From Gemmatimonadetes bacterium 13_1_40CM_69_22 (GTDB taxonomy: Bacteria > Gemmatimonadota > Gemmatimonadetes > Gemmatimonadales > GWC2-71-9): a DNA stretch of 56,823 bases. Position 1 is the stretch's first letter. Each line of letters starts with the position of its first letter. The stretch covers positions 1-56,823 of the forward strand of contig MNEL01000048.1 in assembly GCA_001917665.1 (NCBI GenBank), in the 5' to 3' direction. Shown here piece by piece: positions 25,155-33,508 of this stretch. The notes beneath the pieces were generated by a model. It was not told where the DNA came from, ran no database searches, and saw only the letters and a program-made list of their open reading frames with translations. Made by a program: the position numbers and the translations under genes.

Positions 25155-26033
25155 ATGCCGCTTTCCCGGCCCGAGGGGCGCCCCGAGACCGCCCTCGTCC
25201 GCCGAGTCTTCATCGGCCTCCTGGTCGCCAACCTGATGGTCGTGGCGGCCAAGTTTTTCGTGGGCCTGCGCTCCGGCTCGCTCGCCATCCTCGGCAGCGC
25301 CCTGGACTCGTCCGTGGACGCGCTGAACAACGTCCTCGCCCTGATCGTCGTCCGGGTGGCCGCGAAGGAGCCCGACGAGGACCACCCCTACGGCCACGGC
25401 AAGTTCGAGACGCTGGGCGCCCTCGGCATCGTCGGGTTCCTCTCGATCACCTGCTTCGAGCTGGTCCGCGGCGCGGTGAACGAGCTGCTGCAGGGCGCCC
25501 ACCCGGTAGGCGTGACCGATTCACAGCTCGCCGTGCTCGTGCTGACGCTGGGCGGCAACGTCGTGATCGCCTGGTTCGAAAACCGCCGCGGCCGCGAGCT
25601 CCGGAGCGAGCTGCTGGTCGCCGACGCGGCGCATACGCGGGCGGACGCGCTCATCACGGTCGGCGTCCTGGTCGGCGTGCTGTTCGCCCGCCAGGGGTGG
25701 TGGTGGATCGATCCCGTCGTGGCCATCGCGGTGGCGCTCGTGATCGTGCTGGTGGCCTACCGGATCCTGGTGCGCACCGTCCCCGTTCTCGTGGACCAGC
25801 GAGCTCTGCCGACCGGCGAGATCAGGCAGACCGCGGAAACCGTGCCCGGGGTGAAGAGTGCCTACGGGATCCGCTCGCGCGGGCCCTCAGACCTGCGCTA
25901 CGCGGAAGTCACGATCGCTGTGGACCCCAAAGCGGACGTCGCCGCAGCGCATGCGATCGCCGACCAGGTGGAGGAGCGCCTCAAGAACGACCTCCAGCTC
26001 CATGAGGTGACGGTGCACGTCGAGCCATGCTGA
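25155..26033 (+). CDS. Cation diffusion facilitator (CDF) family transporter
   Basis: A 292-residue inner-membrane metal/proton antiporter, likely for divalent cations such as Zn2+, Fe2+ or Mn2+. The transmembrane domain has the paired site motifs LDSSVDALNN (helix 2) and HTRADAL (helix 5), plus DEDHPYGHGKFE between helices 2 and 3. A C-terminal ferredoxin-like domain (about 200-290; VPGVKSAYGIRSRGPSDLRYAEVTIAVDP) follows. I chose ATG 25155; an in-frame TTG at 25119 would add 12 residues inside the previous gene's end. The metal specificity cannot be read from the sequence. Confidence 0.9.
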   Translation: MPLSRPEGRPETALVRRVFIGLLVANLMVVAAKFFVGLRSGSLAILGSALDSSVDALNNVLALIVVRVAAKEPDEDHPYGHGKFETLGALGIVGFLSITCFELVRGAVNELLQGAHPVGVTDSQLAVLVLTLGGNVVIAWFENRRGRELRSELLVADAAHTRADALITVGVLVGVLFARQGWWWIDPVVAIAVALVIVLVAYRILVRTVPVLVDQRALPTGEIRQTAETVPGVKSAYGIRSRGPSDLRYAEVTIAVDPKADVAAAHAIADQVEERLKNDLQLHEVTVHVEPC

Positions 26034-26881
26034 GCGCACTGCATGACGACCTCCGCTCGCGCATCGCGCGCCGGCCGCCCCGCTCGCTGAAGCAGGAGTA
26101 CCAGGAGTTCCTGCTGCAGCGCATCGAGGAGTACAAGAACAGGGTGTCGCGCGCGGAGCTGCTCGAGATCGGGGACGAGGCGGTGCGCGAGCTGGAGGAA
26201 AACTCGGCCGGCCAGTACCTGCTCACCGAAGTGCTGCTGCTCGAGCACGTCGACCGGATCATCGCGCGGCGGCTCCGGCTGCCTGCGTTCCCCCGCTGGC
26301 GCTCGACGCACCGTGCGCTGCGCGCCGCGCAGCGCGAGCCGACGCACTGGGGAATCGAGCCCGACGGCCCGCTCGTGAGCTGCGCGGGGCGGCTCGAGCC
26401 CGGCGACCTCGCCCTGGTCATGGGCGCGGCGGCCCTGCCCGCGGCGCTGTTCCTCGCGGCGCACGACGCCGAGGTGTTCCTGCTCGATCAGGACCTCGGG
26501 GCGATCGAAGCCGCCGAGGGCCGCGCCGTCGCGGAGCAGCTCGCGGGCCGCTTCCAGGCACTCGTGATCCACTGGGGCAGCTGGCTGCCCGACGTGGCGC
26601 CGAGCCTCGTCGTCCTCGACCCGACGGCGCTCGCCCCGGCGCGCGCCCGCGACCGCAGCACCGTCATCGCGGACCTGAAAGCGCGCACACGGCCGGGGGG
26701 CGTCCATATCGTGCTGCCGAGCCCCACCGCGAACGAGGTGATCCCGCTCGGTCCGGAAGCGCTGCAGGCGCACTACGGCGGCTGGCACATCACCCGCCGG
26801 CGCCGCACCAAGGCCGGAGCCGGGTTCACTGCCACGAAGCCCGAGCGTCAGGCAGACACGGCCGTGAACGTGTCGGAGTAA
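26027..26881 (+). CDS. Degenerate SAM-methyltransferase-like protein
   Basis: A 284-residue protein. Residues 15-75 are helical and charged (SLKQEYQEFLLQRIEEYKNR). Residues about 120-270 have the beta-alpha pattern of a Rossmann methyltransferase: LALVMGAAALPAALFLAA in place of a glycine-rich motif I, VFLLDQDLGAIEAAEGRA as the acidic strand end, SLVVLDPT and TRPGGVHIVLPS. Motif I lacks the usual GxGxG, so SAM binding is doubtful. It overlaps the transporter gene by 7 bp. I do not recognise a specific family. Confidence 0.65.
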   Translation: MLSALHDDLRSRIARRPPRSLKQEYQEFLLQRIEEYKNRVSRAELLEIGDEAVRELEENSAGQYLLTEVLLLEHVDRIIARRLRLPAFPRWRSTHRALRAAQREPTHWGIEPDGPLVSCAGRLEPGDLALVMGAAALPAALFLAAHDAEVFLLDQDLGAIEAAEGRAVAEQLAGRFQALVIHWGSWLPDVAPSLVVLDPTALAPARARDRSTVIADLKARTRPGGVHIVLPSPTANEVIPLGPEALQAHYGGWHITRRRRTKAGAGFTATKPERQADTAVNVSE

Positions 26882-26911
26882 CCACTCCGCTCCATCCCAC
26901 TCCACCAACCC

Positions 26912-26989
26912 GTTGTCGGATAGCACGTTGCCGGATGAGGCGTGTGGCAGACGTTTTGCCCAGCAACGCCGTATCCCGCAACCGGCAAC
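26912..26989. repeat. Possible degenerate heptad inverted-arm element
   Basis: GTTGTCGGAT (26912-26921) and GTTGCCGGAT (26927-26936) are followed, after about 40 bp, by the 7-bp units CCGCAAC (26976-26982) and CGGCAAC (26983-26989), which are their inverted counterparts. The period is only partly preserved, so this is a weaker relative of the clear heptad elements. It ends 10 bp before the ATG of the small gene at 26999. Confidence 0.35.
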
Positions 26990-26998
26990 GGCCTTTCC

Positions 26999-27163
26999 AT
27001 GACCAGCCTGCCCCTAGTGCTCGACGACGAGCCGATCGGCATTATCCTGAGCGTCGGCCGACAGATGCTCCGCCCAGCGAAGATCTGGGCGTACTGCTGG
27101 TTCACCGACGAAGGCGGGGCGGACGACCACACGCACCGCCACCTCCCCGAGCACGTCGACTGA
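26999..27163 (+). CDS. Small protein, relative of the 94-aa protein at 18547-18831
   Basis: A predicted 54-residue protein, unknown function. The core (SLPLVLDDEPIGIILSVGRQ ... IWAYCWFTDEGG) matches the pattern of the 94-residue protein encoded at 18547-18831, although it lacks that protein's C-terminal helix. The ATG at 26999 was preferred over an in-frame start at 26942 because similarity begins shortly after it. It ends upstream of a GC-rich hairpin. The 26882-27296 gap otherwise contains only the weak repeat described separately and the hairpin. Confidence 0.4.
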   Translation: MTSLPLVLDDEPIGIILSVGRQMLRPAKIWAYCWFTDEGGADDHTHRHLPEHVD

Positions 27164-27174
27164 GGACGCATCCA

Positions 27175-27194
27175 GGGCCGGCACCAGCCGGCCC
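27175..27194 (+). terminator. GC-rich hairpin after the small gene
   Basis: A perfect 8-bp stem GGGCCGGC / GCCGGCCC closes an ACCA loop just 11 bp after the stop at 27163. There is no T-tract, so it may be a Rho-dependent end or a structural element rather than an intrinsic terminator. Confidence 0.4.
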
Positions 27195-27296
27195 GTGCTG
27201 TTGCAGCCTCGCCGGCCCGTAGCACCAAAGCGTATCTAGCAAGCGCGCCAACCACTTAGGGTTGCCGCGCGCGCGTCGCGGGTTCATCTTCCCCAC

Positions 27297-30254
27297 ATGA
27301 GCAGCATCACCATCAACGGCCGCACCGTCTCCGCCCAGCCCGACCAGACGATTCTCGACGCCGCCCGGGCCGCCGGCATCCACGACATCCCAACGCTGTG
27401 CTGGTATCCCAAGCTGTCGATCGTGGGAAACTGCCGGATTTGCCTGGTGTCGGTGGAAGGCCAGGCGAAGCTCGTGCCTGCCTGCGCGACGCAGGTGGCG
27501 GATGGCATGGTGGTCCAGACGGAATCGCACGCCGCCGTCGAGAACCGGCGGGGCGTCCTGCGGCTGCTGCTCGAGCGCTACCCCGGCGACCATCTGATGA
27601 ACGGCGGCCGCGCCCAGCCCCGCAACGAATTTGAGCAGTATGTCGTCCGCTACGGCGTCGTGCCGACGCCGCCGACGCTGCGCGACCTCCCGCTGCGCCA
27701 CGGCGACGAGCGTCCGGGCGACTCCATGATCCGCCACGACATGAGCACCTGTATCCTGTGCACGCGCTGCGTGCGGGCGTGCGAGGACATTCAGGTCGTG
27801 GGGGTCCTGGACGTCGGCCACCGCGGCGAGCACACCGAGATTATCGTCGGCGCCGACGGCGACCCCGACAAGGCGGGCTGCACTTGGTGCGGCGAATGCG
27901 TGCGCGTCTGCCCCACCGGCGCGATCTTCGAGGTGATGCCCCGGGAGCGCTTCGCCCCTGAGCGGGTGCGCCACCCCGACAAAATCGTCCGCTCCGTGTG
28001 CCCGTACTGCGGCGTGGGCTGCCAGATCGACTTGCATGTGACCGACAACCAGATCCTCCGCGTCACGTCGCCCGACATCGAGCTCGACACCCCGAACCAG
28101 GGCTCGACCTGCGTGAAGGGGCGGTTTGGCTACGACTTCCCGCAGCACCGCGACCGCCTCAGCAAGCCGCTGATCCGCAAAGGGTGGGTGAAGGAGAGCG
28201 GCCGCTGGATGTGGCGCGGGCCGACCGGTCAGGAGCGCCGCGGCGGGCCGTGGCAGACGATCGAAGGCGAAGGCCAGAACGCGAAGCCGGCGGGCCCGCC
28301 GCGCTCGGTCGGCAAGTCGGTGCGCGAGCTGTCGCTGCTCGAGCGGCTCGACCTGGACATTCGCGACCGCGTAGCGACGCCGCCGTCCTGGTACGAGCCG
28401 TTCCGCGAGGCGAGCTGGGACGAGGCGCTGGACCTCATCGCGCAGGAGCTGCTCCGCATCAAGCGCGCGCGCGGCGGCGACGCGCTCGCGTGCTTCTCCT
28501 CGGCCAAGTGCTCGAACGAGGAGAACTATCTCCTCATGCGCATGGTCCGCGGCGCGCTCGGCACCAACAACATCGACCATTGCACGCGCTTGTGTCATTC
28601 GACCTCGGTCGCGGCGATGCAGCGGGCGCTCAACACCTCGGCGGCGTCGGGCTCGATGCGCGAGGTGGAGCACGCCGCGGACGTCATCTTCATCGCTGGG
28701 GCCAACACGACCGAATCGCACCCGGTCTTCGGCGCGGCGATCAAGCGCGCGCATGAGCGCGGCGCGGCGCTCGTCGTTGCCGACCCACGCAAGACCGAGC
28801 TCGCCGGACGGGCCGACATCCACCTGCAGATGCAACCGGGCACGGACGTGGCGCTGTTCAGCGCGATGCTCAACTACATCCTCGCCCGGGGGCTCGAAGA
28901 CAAGCGGTTCATCGCGGAGCGCACCAAGCACTTCGACCACGTGCGGCAAGTCGTCGCCCCGATGACCCCCGCGGTCGCGGCGAAGCTCACCGGTGTCCCG
29001 GCGGAGCGGATCCAACGGGCAGCGGAGATTTATGCCGCAGGTCCGAAGACGAGCACCCTGTGGGCGATGGGGCTCACGCAGCACGCCAACGGCACCGACC
29101 TCGTCGCGTCGCTCCTCAACCTCATGCTCGCCTGCGGCATGATCGGCCGCTGGGGCGCGGCGATGATGCCGGTGCGCGGCCAGAACAACGTGCAGGGTGC
29201 GTCCGACGTCGGCGCCATCCCGTTCGTCTACACGGACTATCGGTCGGTCAAGGAGCCGAAGATCCGGGCGGAGTACGCAGGGACGTGGGGCGTACCCGAG
29301 GAGTCCCTTTCCCTGAGGGAGGGACTCATGGTGACCGAAATCGTGAAGGAGGAGAGCGGGGTGCGCGGGATGTACATCATGGGCGAGAACCCCATCATCT
29401 CCGATCCTGACATCGCCCACGCCGAGCACTGGTTCCGCGAGCTCGAGTTTCTCGCGGTGCACGACCTGTTCCTGACCGAAACCGCCCGCTATGCCGATGT
29501 GGTGCTGCCGGGCTCGAGCTTTGCCGAGAAAACCGGCACCTTCGTGAACACCGAGCGCCGCATCCAGCTCGCCCGCCAGGCGGCGAGCCTACCAGGCGAG
29601 GCGCAGCACGATCTGCATATCCTCGTCGAGCTGTCCAACCGGCTGGGCCTCAAGACCGCGTTCGAGACCGCCGCGGACGTCATGGCGGAGATCGTCCGGG
29701 TGACCCCGTCGTGGCGGGGCGTGACGTACCCGCGGCTCGAGGGCGCGGGGCTCCAATACCCCGTGCCGACCGCCGACCACCCGGGTACAGCGTTCCTGTT
29801 CGCCGACCGGTTCCCGACCGCCGACGGCAAGGCGAGCTTCGTCCCCGTCGAGTACGGGCCGCCGGTGGAACTGCCGGACGACGCGTACCCGTTCGTGATG
29901 AACACGGGCCGGCAGCTCTACCACTGGCACACCGGCACGATGACCCGGCGGGCGACGGGACTCGACCAGCGCGAGCCCACGCCGATCATGGAGATCAACC
30001 CGGCCGACGCGACCGCGCTCGGTCTCGAGGACGGCGACCTGGCACGGGTGACGTCGCGCCGCAACTCGCTCGTCATTTCATGCCGCATCTCCGACCGGGT
30101 GGCGTGCGGCCAGGTGTTCGTGCCGTTCCACTTCCGCGAAGCGGCGGCGAACCTGCTCACTAATCCGGTGCTCGATCCGTACGCGAAGATGGCCGAGCTG
30201 AAGTGCTGCGCGGTGCGGGTGGAGCCCGCCGCAGCCGCGGTACCCGCGGACTGA
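27297..30254 (+). CDS. Formate dehydrogenase-type molybdopterin oxidoreductase, alpha subunit
   Basis: A 985-residue Mo/W-bis-MGD enzyme that probably oxidises formate or reduces CO2. The order is an N-terminal 2Fe-2S domain (Cys 35, 46, 49, 63), then two 4Fe-4S motifs (CILCTRCVRAC and CTWCGECVRVCP). The Mo-domain follows with its own cluster (CPYCGVGC...C) and the active-site segment TRLCHSTSV, where Cys433 is the likely metal ligand in place of selenocysteine. A C-terminal dinucleotide-binding domain ends it. The usual His-Cys3 cluster motif between the 2Fe-2S and 4Fe-4S domains is absent: GDHLMNGGRAQPRNEFEQY stands there. An extra stretch of about 70 residues (roughly 295-365) follows the first Mo-domain cluster. 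No diaphorase subunit or fdhD is in the window. Confidence 0.88.
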   Translation: MSSITINGRTVSAQPDQTILDAARAAGIHDIPTLCWYPKLSIVGNCRICLVSVEGQAKLVPACATQVADGMVVQTESHAAVENRRGVLRLLLERYPGDHLMNGGRAQPRNEFEQYVVRYGVVPTPPTLRDLPLRHGDERPGDSMIRHDMSTCILCTRCVRACEDIQVVGVLDVGHRGEHTEIIVGADGDPDKAGCTWCGECVRVCPTGAIFEVMPRERFAPERVRHPDKIVRSVCPYCGVGCQIDLHVTDNQILRVTSPDIELDTPNQGSTCVKGRFGYDFPQHRDRLSKPLIRKGWVKESGRWMWRGPTGQERRGGPWQTIEGEGQNAKPAGPPRSVGKSVRELSLLERLDLDIRDRVATPPSWYEPFREASWDEALDLIAQELLRIKRARGGDALACFSSAKCSNEENYLLMRMVRGALGTNNIDHCTRLCHSTSVAAMQRALNTSAASGSMREVEHAADVIFIAGANTTESHPVFGAAIKRAHERGAALVVADPRKTELAGRADIHLQMQPGTDVALFSAMLNYILARGLEDKRFIAERTKHFDHVRQVVAPMTPAVAAKLTGVPAERIQRAAEIYAAGPKTSTLWAMGLTQHANGTDLVASLLNLMLACGMIGRWGAAMMPVRGQNNVQGASDVGAIPFVYTDYRSVKEPKIRAEYAGTWGVPEESLSLREGLMVTEIVKEESGVRGMYIMGENPIISDPDIAHAEHWFRELEFLAVHDLFLTETARYADVVLPGSSFAEKTGTFVNTERRIQLARQAASLPGEAQHDLHILVELSNRLGLKTAFETAADVMAEIVRVTPSWRGVTYPRLEGAGLQYPVPTADHPGTAFLFADRFPTADGKASFVPVEYGPPVELPDDAYPFVMNTGRQLYHWHTGTMTRRATGLDQREPTPIMEINPADATALGLEDGDLARVTSRRNSLVISCRISDRVACGQVFVPFHFREAAANLLTNPVLDPYAKMAELKCCAVRVEPAAAAVPAD

Positions 30255-30282
30255 ATCACATCCGGGCATAGATTCCCGCCCC

Positions 30283-31074
30283 ATGGACCTCGGGCTCGCC
30301 GGCCGCGTCGCCTTAGTGTGCGGCAGCACCCAGGGGCTCGGCCGCGCCGTCGCGCAGACGTTGGCGCACGAAGGCGCGCGCGTCGCGGTGAACGGCCGCC
30401 ACCAGGAGTCCGTCGAGCGCGTGGCCGCGCAGCTCCGCGCCGAGACGGGCCAGACTGTGTCCGCGTTCGTGGCGGACGTCGGCGTGCCGGCGCAGGCGGA
30501 GGGGCTGGTCGAGCGGGTGCATCGCGAGCTGGGCCGTCTGGACGTGCTGTTCTGCAATGCCAGCGGCCCGCCGGCGGCGCCGTTCAGCCAACACACCGGC
30601 GAGGCGTTCCACCGGGCCGTCGCGCTGAACCTGCTCTCCGCCGTGCACCTGGCCCGCGCCGCCCTGCCGATCATGCGGCAGCTCGAGTGGGGGCGGGTGA
30701 TCTGCCTCGCCTCGGTCGCCGCCAAGCAGCCGCTTCCGGGGTTGATCCTGTCCACCACGGCGCGCGCCGGCGTGTTGGGTTTCGCGAAGGCGCTGGCTGA
30801 CGAAGTGGCGCCCGATGGCATCACCGTGAACGTGGTGTGCCCGGGGTTCATTGCCACCGAGCGAATCACCGAGCTCACCGAGACGCGCGCCCAGCGGGAG
30901 CACCGTGCCCCGGAAGAGGTGATGCGAGACATGGTGGCGGCGATCCCGCTCGGGCGGATAGGACGCACCGACGAGCTCGCCGCCGCGGTCGCGTTCCTGG
31001 CCTCCGAACGAGCCAGTTATATTACCGGCGCTGTGCTGCAGGTAGATGGGGGCTTCACGCGATCCATATTCTGA
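30283..31074 (+). CDS. Short-chain dehydrogenase/reductase with altered active site
   Basis: A 263-residue SDR. The cofactor motif is slightly altered (CGSTQGLGRAVAQTLA), NVVCPGFIATERI is intact, and YITGAVLQVDGGF closes the protein. The catalytic YxxxK is replaced: after the Ser in CLASVAAKQPLPG the sequence is LILSTTARAGVLGFAKA, with Ser and Arg where Tyr and Lys should be. The middle NAG motif reads NASGPP. This matches a known branch of BKR-like SDRs that lack the standard tetrad, whose reaction is unknown. It follows the formate dehydrogenase gene by 28 bp and precedes tdh, but a shared pathway is not evident. Confidence 0.8.
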   Translation: MDLGLAGRVALVCGSTQGLGRAVAQTLAHEGARVAVNGRHQESVERVAAQLRAETGQTVSAFVADVGVPAQAEGLVERVHRELGRLDVLFCNASGPPAAPFSQHTGEAFHRAVALNLLSAVHLARAALPIMRQLEWGRVICLASVAAKQPLPGLILSTTARAGVLGFAKALADEVAPDGITVNVVCPGFIATERITELTETRAQREHRAPEEVMRDMVAAIPLGRIGRTDELAAAVAFLASERASYITGAVLQVDGGFTRSIF

Positions 31075-31102
31075 CCTTTCCCTTTTCCCCTTTCCCGCTT
31101 CC
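31075..31102 (+). repeat. Single-arm heptad-period pyrimidine array
   Basis: Directly after the SDR stop codon there are four 7-bp units: CCTTTCC, CTTTTCC, CCTTTCC and CGCTTCC (31075-31102). They end 6 bp before the tdh ATG. No complementary purine arm was found nearby. A 7-bp period is shared with the arrays at 21.9, 45.0 and 56.0 kb. The array displaces any purine-rich ribosome-binding site for tdh. Confidence 0.6.
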
Positions 31103-31108
31103 CGTGTG

Positions 31109-32137
31109 ATGCAGGCGATCGTCAAGGAGAAACGCGCCCCCGGTCTGAAGGTGACGACCGTCGCGAAGCCATCCGCCGGTCCCGGCGAGGTGCTCATCGC
31201 GGTGCGGCACGCCGGCGTGTGCGGCACCGACCTGCACATCGCCGACTGGGACGGGTGGGCGCAGGGGCGCCTCAAGCCGCCCCTCGTGATCGGGCACGAG
31301 TTCGCCGGCGAGATCGTCGCCGTGGGCGACGGCGTCGCCGAGCTCAAGGTCGGGCAGCCGGTGACCGCCGAGGGCCACATCGTGTGCGGGCATTGTGTGC
31401 AGTGCCGCACCGGAAACGGGCACATCTGCCGCAACACGCGGATCATCGGCGTGGACCGGGACGGGGCGTTCGCCGAGTACATCGCGATGCCAGCCACCAA
31501 CGTGCTGCCCCTGAACGGCATTCCGACCACCGTCGGGGCCGTGATGGACCCGATGGGCAATGCCTTCCACACGGTGCTGACGGCGGACGTTTCCGGCAGC
31601 ACCGTGTTCATCGTGGGGTGTGGACCGATCGGCTGCTTCGCGGTCGGCATCGCCCGCGCCGCGGGGGCGGCTAAGGTCATCGCGTCCGACGTGAACCCGA
31701 AGCGCCTCGAGCTCGCCCGCGCGATGGGCGCGCACCTCCTCATCAACGCGGCGCGGGACGACGTCGTGCGCACGGTCGTGGAAGAGACGGGGGGCGAGGG
31801 GGCAGACGTGGTGTGCGAGATGTCGGGCGTCCCCTCCGCCCTGCACCAGGCGTTCGCGGCGGTCCGCATGGGCGGCCGGGTCCAGCTGCTCGGCATCCCC
31901 AAGGGCGAGGTGCCGGTCGACTTCGCGAGCGAGATCATCTTCAAGGGGATCACCGTGTACGGCGTCATCGGCCGGAAGATGTACGACACATGGCACCAGA
32001 TGCGGCGTTATCTCACGGCCGGACTGCTCGACCCGCGTCCGGTCATCACCCATCAGTTTCCCCTCACCAAGGTCGACGAGGCAATCGCCGCGATCCGCGC
32101 GGGCGACGCCGGCAAGATCATCCTGGAGATCGCATGA
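31109..32137 (+). CDS. tdh: L-threonine 3-dehydrogenase (zinc-dependent MDR)
   Basis: A 342-residue medium-chain dehydrogenase converting L-threonine to 2-amino-3-oxobutanoate with NAD+. The catalytic-zinc ligand region HAGVCGTDLHIADWDGW and GHEFAGE are present, and so is the structural zinc site C-GH-C-VQ-C-RTGNGHI-C. The Rossmann motif is VFIVGCGPIGCFAVGIARAAG. DWDGW is typical of Tdh. The ATG at 31109 directly follows a GTG at 31106; I choose the ATG. Its stop overlaps the start of kbl (ATGA), which supplies the next step, so the pair forms the standard threonine-to-glycine pathway. Confidence 0.93.
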   Translation: MQAIVKEKRAPGLKVTTVAKPSAGPGEVLIAVRHAGVCGTDLHIADWDGWAQGRLKPPLVIGHEFAGEIVAVGDGVAELKVGQPVTAEGHIVCGHCVQCRTGNGHICRNTRIIGVDRDGAFAEYIAMPATNVLPLNGIPTTVGAVMDPMGNAFHTVLTADVSGSTVFIVGCGPIGCFAVGIARAAGAAKVIASDVNPKRLELARAMGAHLLINAARDDVVRTVVEETGGEGADVVCEMSGVPSALHQAFAAVRMGGRVQLLGIPKGEVPVDFASEIIFKGITVYGVIGRKMYDTWHQMRRYLTAGLLDPRPVITHQFPLTKVDEAIAAIRAGDAGKIILEIA

Positions 32138-33327
32138 CGCTCGGAATCAGACTGGAGAGCGAGCTGGAGCAGTTCAAGCGCGACGGGGTGTACAAACGCC
32201 TCAATTACCTGGAGTCGCCCCAAGCCGCCAGGGTCAAGATGCAAGGGCGCGGCGAGGTCGTGATTCTCTCGTCCAACAACTACCTGGGCCTCTGTAACGA
32301 GGCCGAGGTCGTGGCCGGTGGAAAGCGCGCACTCGAGCAGTTCGGCGCCGGGACCGGCTCGGTTCGATTCATCTGCGGTACCTTTACGATCCATCGCGAG
32401 CTTGAGGCAGCGCTCGCTCAATTCGTAGGATGTGAGTCCTCACTCACTTACGGCAGCTGCTGGAATGCCAACGAGGGGCTCTGTCCGACGCTGCTGGGCG
32501 AGCAGGACATCGTGATCTCGGACCAGTTGAATCACGCCTCGATCATCGACTCGATCCGCCTGGCGAAAGCCATCGCCAAGTGCCAAACCGCCGTCTACAG
32601 GCATGCTGATATGGCCGACCTCGCAGCCAAGCTCAACGCGGCGCGAGACGCCCGGCTCAGGTTGATCTTCACGGACGGGGTGTTCTCGATGGAGGGCGAC
32701 ATCGCGAAGCTCCCGGACATCGTGGCGCTGGCAAGGCAGTACGACGCGGTCGTCGCCGTGGACGACTCACACGCGACCGGCGTGCTCGGCCAGACTGGCC
32801 GCGGCACCGCCGAGCATTACGGCATGCTCGGCCAAGTGGACATCATCACGTCCACCCTGGGGAAAGCGCTGGGCGGCGCCGCCGGCGGCTTCAGCGCCGG
32901 CCCGGCGGCGCTCGCCGATTACCTCACCCAGCGCTCCCGGCCGCAGCTGTTCAGCAACGCATTACCGCCCACCGTCGCCGGGAGCGCCCTCGCAGCGGTG
33001 CGCCACGTGGAGCGGCATCCGGAGCTCGTTCGGCGGTTGCACGAGAACGCAGGCTACTTCCGCGGCCAGCTGACAGCGCTGGGATTCAAGCCGCTCCCCG
33101 GCGAGACCCCAATCGTGCCGGTGATCCTGGGCGAGACGGCCCAGGCGATCCAGCTGAGCGACCTGCTCCTCCAGGAGGGGGTCTTCGTCACCGGGTTCGG
33201 CTACCCAGTCGTTCCCCAGGGACACGCCCGCGTCCGGTGCCAGCTATCGGCCGCTCACACGCGGGAAGACCTCGACTTCGCCCTCCAGGCGTTCAAGCGC
33301 GTAGGGACACGCCTCGGCCTAATTTAA
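32134..33327 (+). CDS. kbl: Glycine C-acetyltransferase (2-amino-3-ketobutyrate CoA ligase)
   Basis: A 397-residue PLP enzyme of the alpha-oxoamine synthase family, converting 2-amino-3-oxobutanoate and CoA to glycine and acetyl-CoA. Landmarks are SSNNYLGLCNEAEVV, AGTGSVRFICGTFTIHRELE, DQLNHASIIDSIRLAKA, FTDGVFSMEGDIAKLPDI, VDDSHATGVLG and the PLP-lysine motif STLGKALGGAAGG. Length and motifs match Kbl. It is translationally coupled to tdh, which strongly supports Kbl rather than an 8-amino-7-oxononanoate synthase. About 180 bp of gene-free sequence follows. Confidence 0.94.
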   Translation: MTLGIRLESELEQFKRDGVYKRLNYLESPQAARVKMQGRGEVVILSSNNYLGLCNEAEVVAGGKRALEQFGAGTGSVRFICGTFTIHRELEAALAQFVGCESSLTYGSCWNANEGLCPTLLGEQDIVISDQLNHASIIDSIRLAKAIAKCQTAVYRHADMADLAAKLNAARDARLRLIFTDGVFSMEGDIAKLPDIVALARQYDAVVAVDDSHATGVLGQTGRGTAEHYGMLGQVDIITSTLGKALGGAAGGFSAGPAALADYLTQRSRPQLFSNALPPTVAGSALAAVRHVERHPELVRRLHENAGYFRGQLTALGFKPLPGETPIVPVILGETAQAIQLSDLLLQEGVFVTGFGYPVVPQGHARVRCQLSAAHTREDLDFALQAFKRVGTRLGLI

Positions 33328-33508
33328 CGCCCGCTCTTCGGCTTTTGTTCGGGATTTACCACGCGCCTGACACGACGGGCCTGCTATCTGGGCCTCAAGT
33401 ACTTTCAAGGGTTCGAGGCTTAAAGCGAAGGGGTATCGCGTTTTCCGACCGAAAACCCTATTTTGGGGGGCATTTTTCGGACCTGACTAGATACCGAGGA
33501 GTCGGCCC

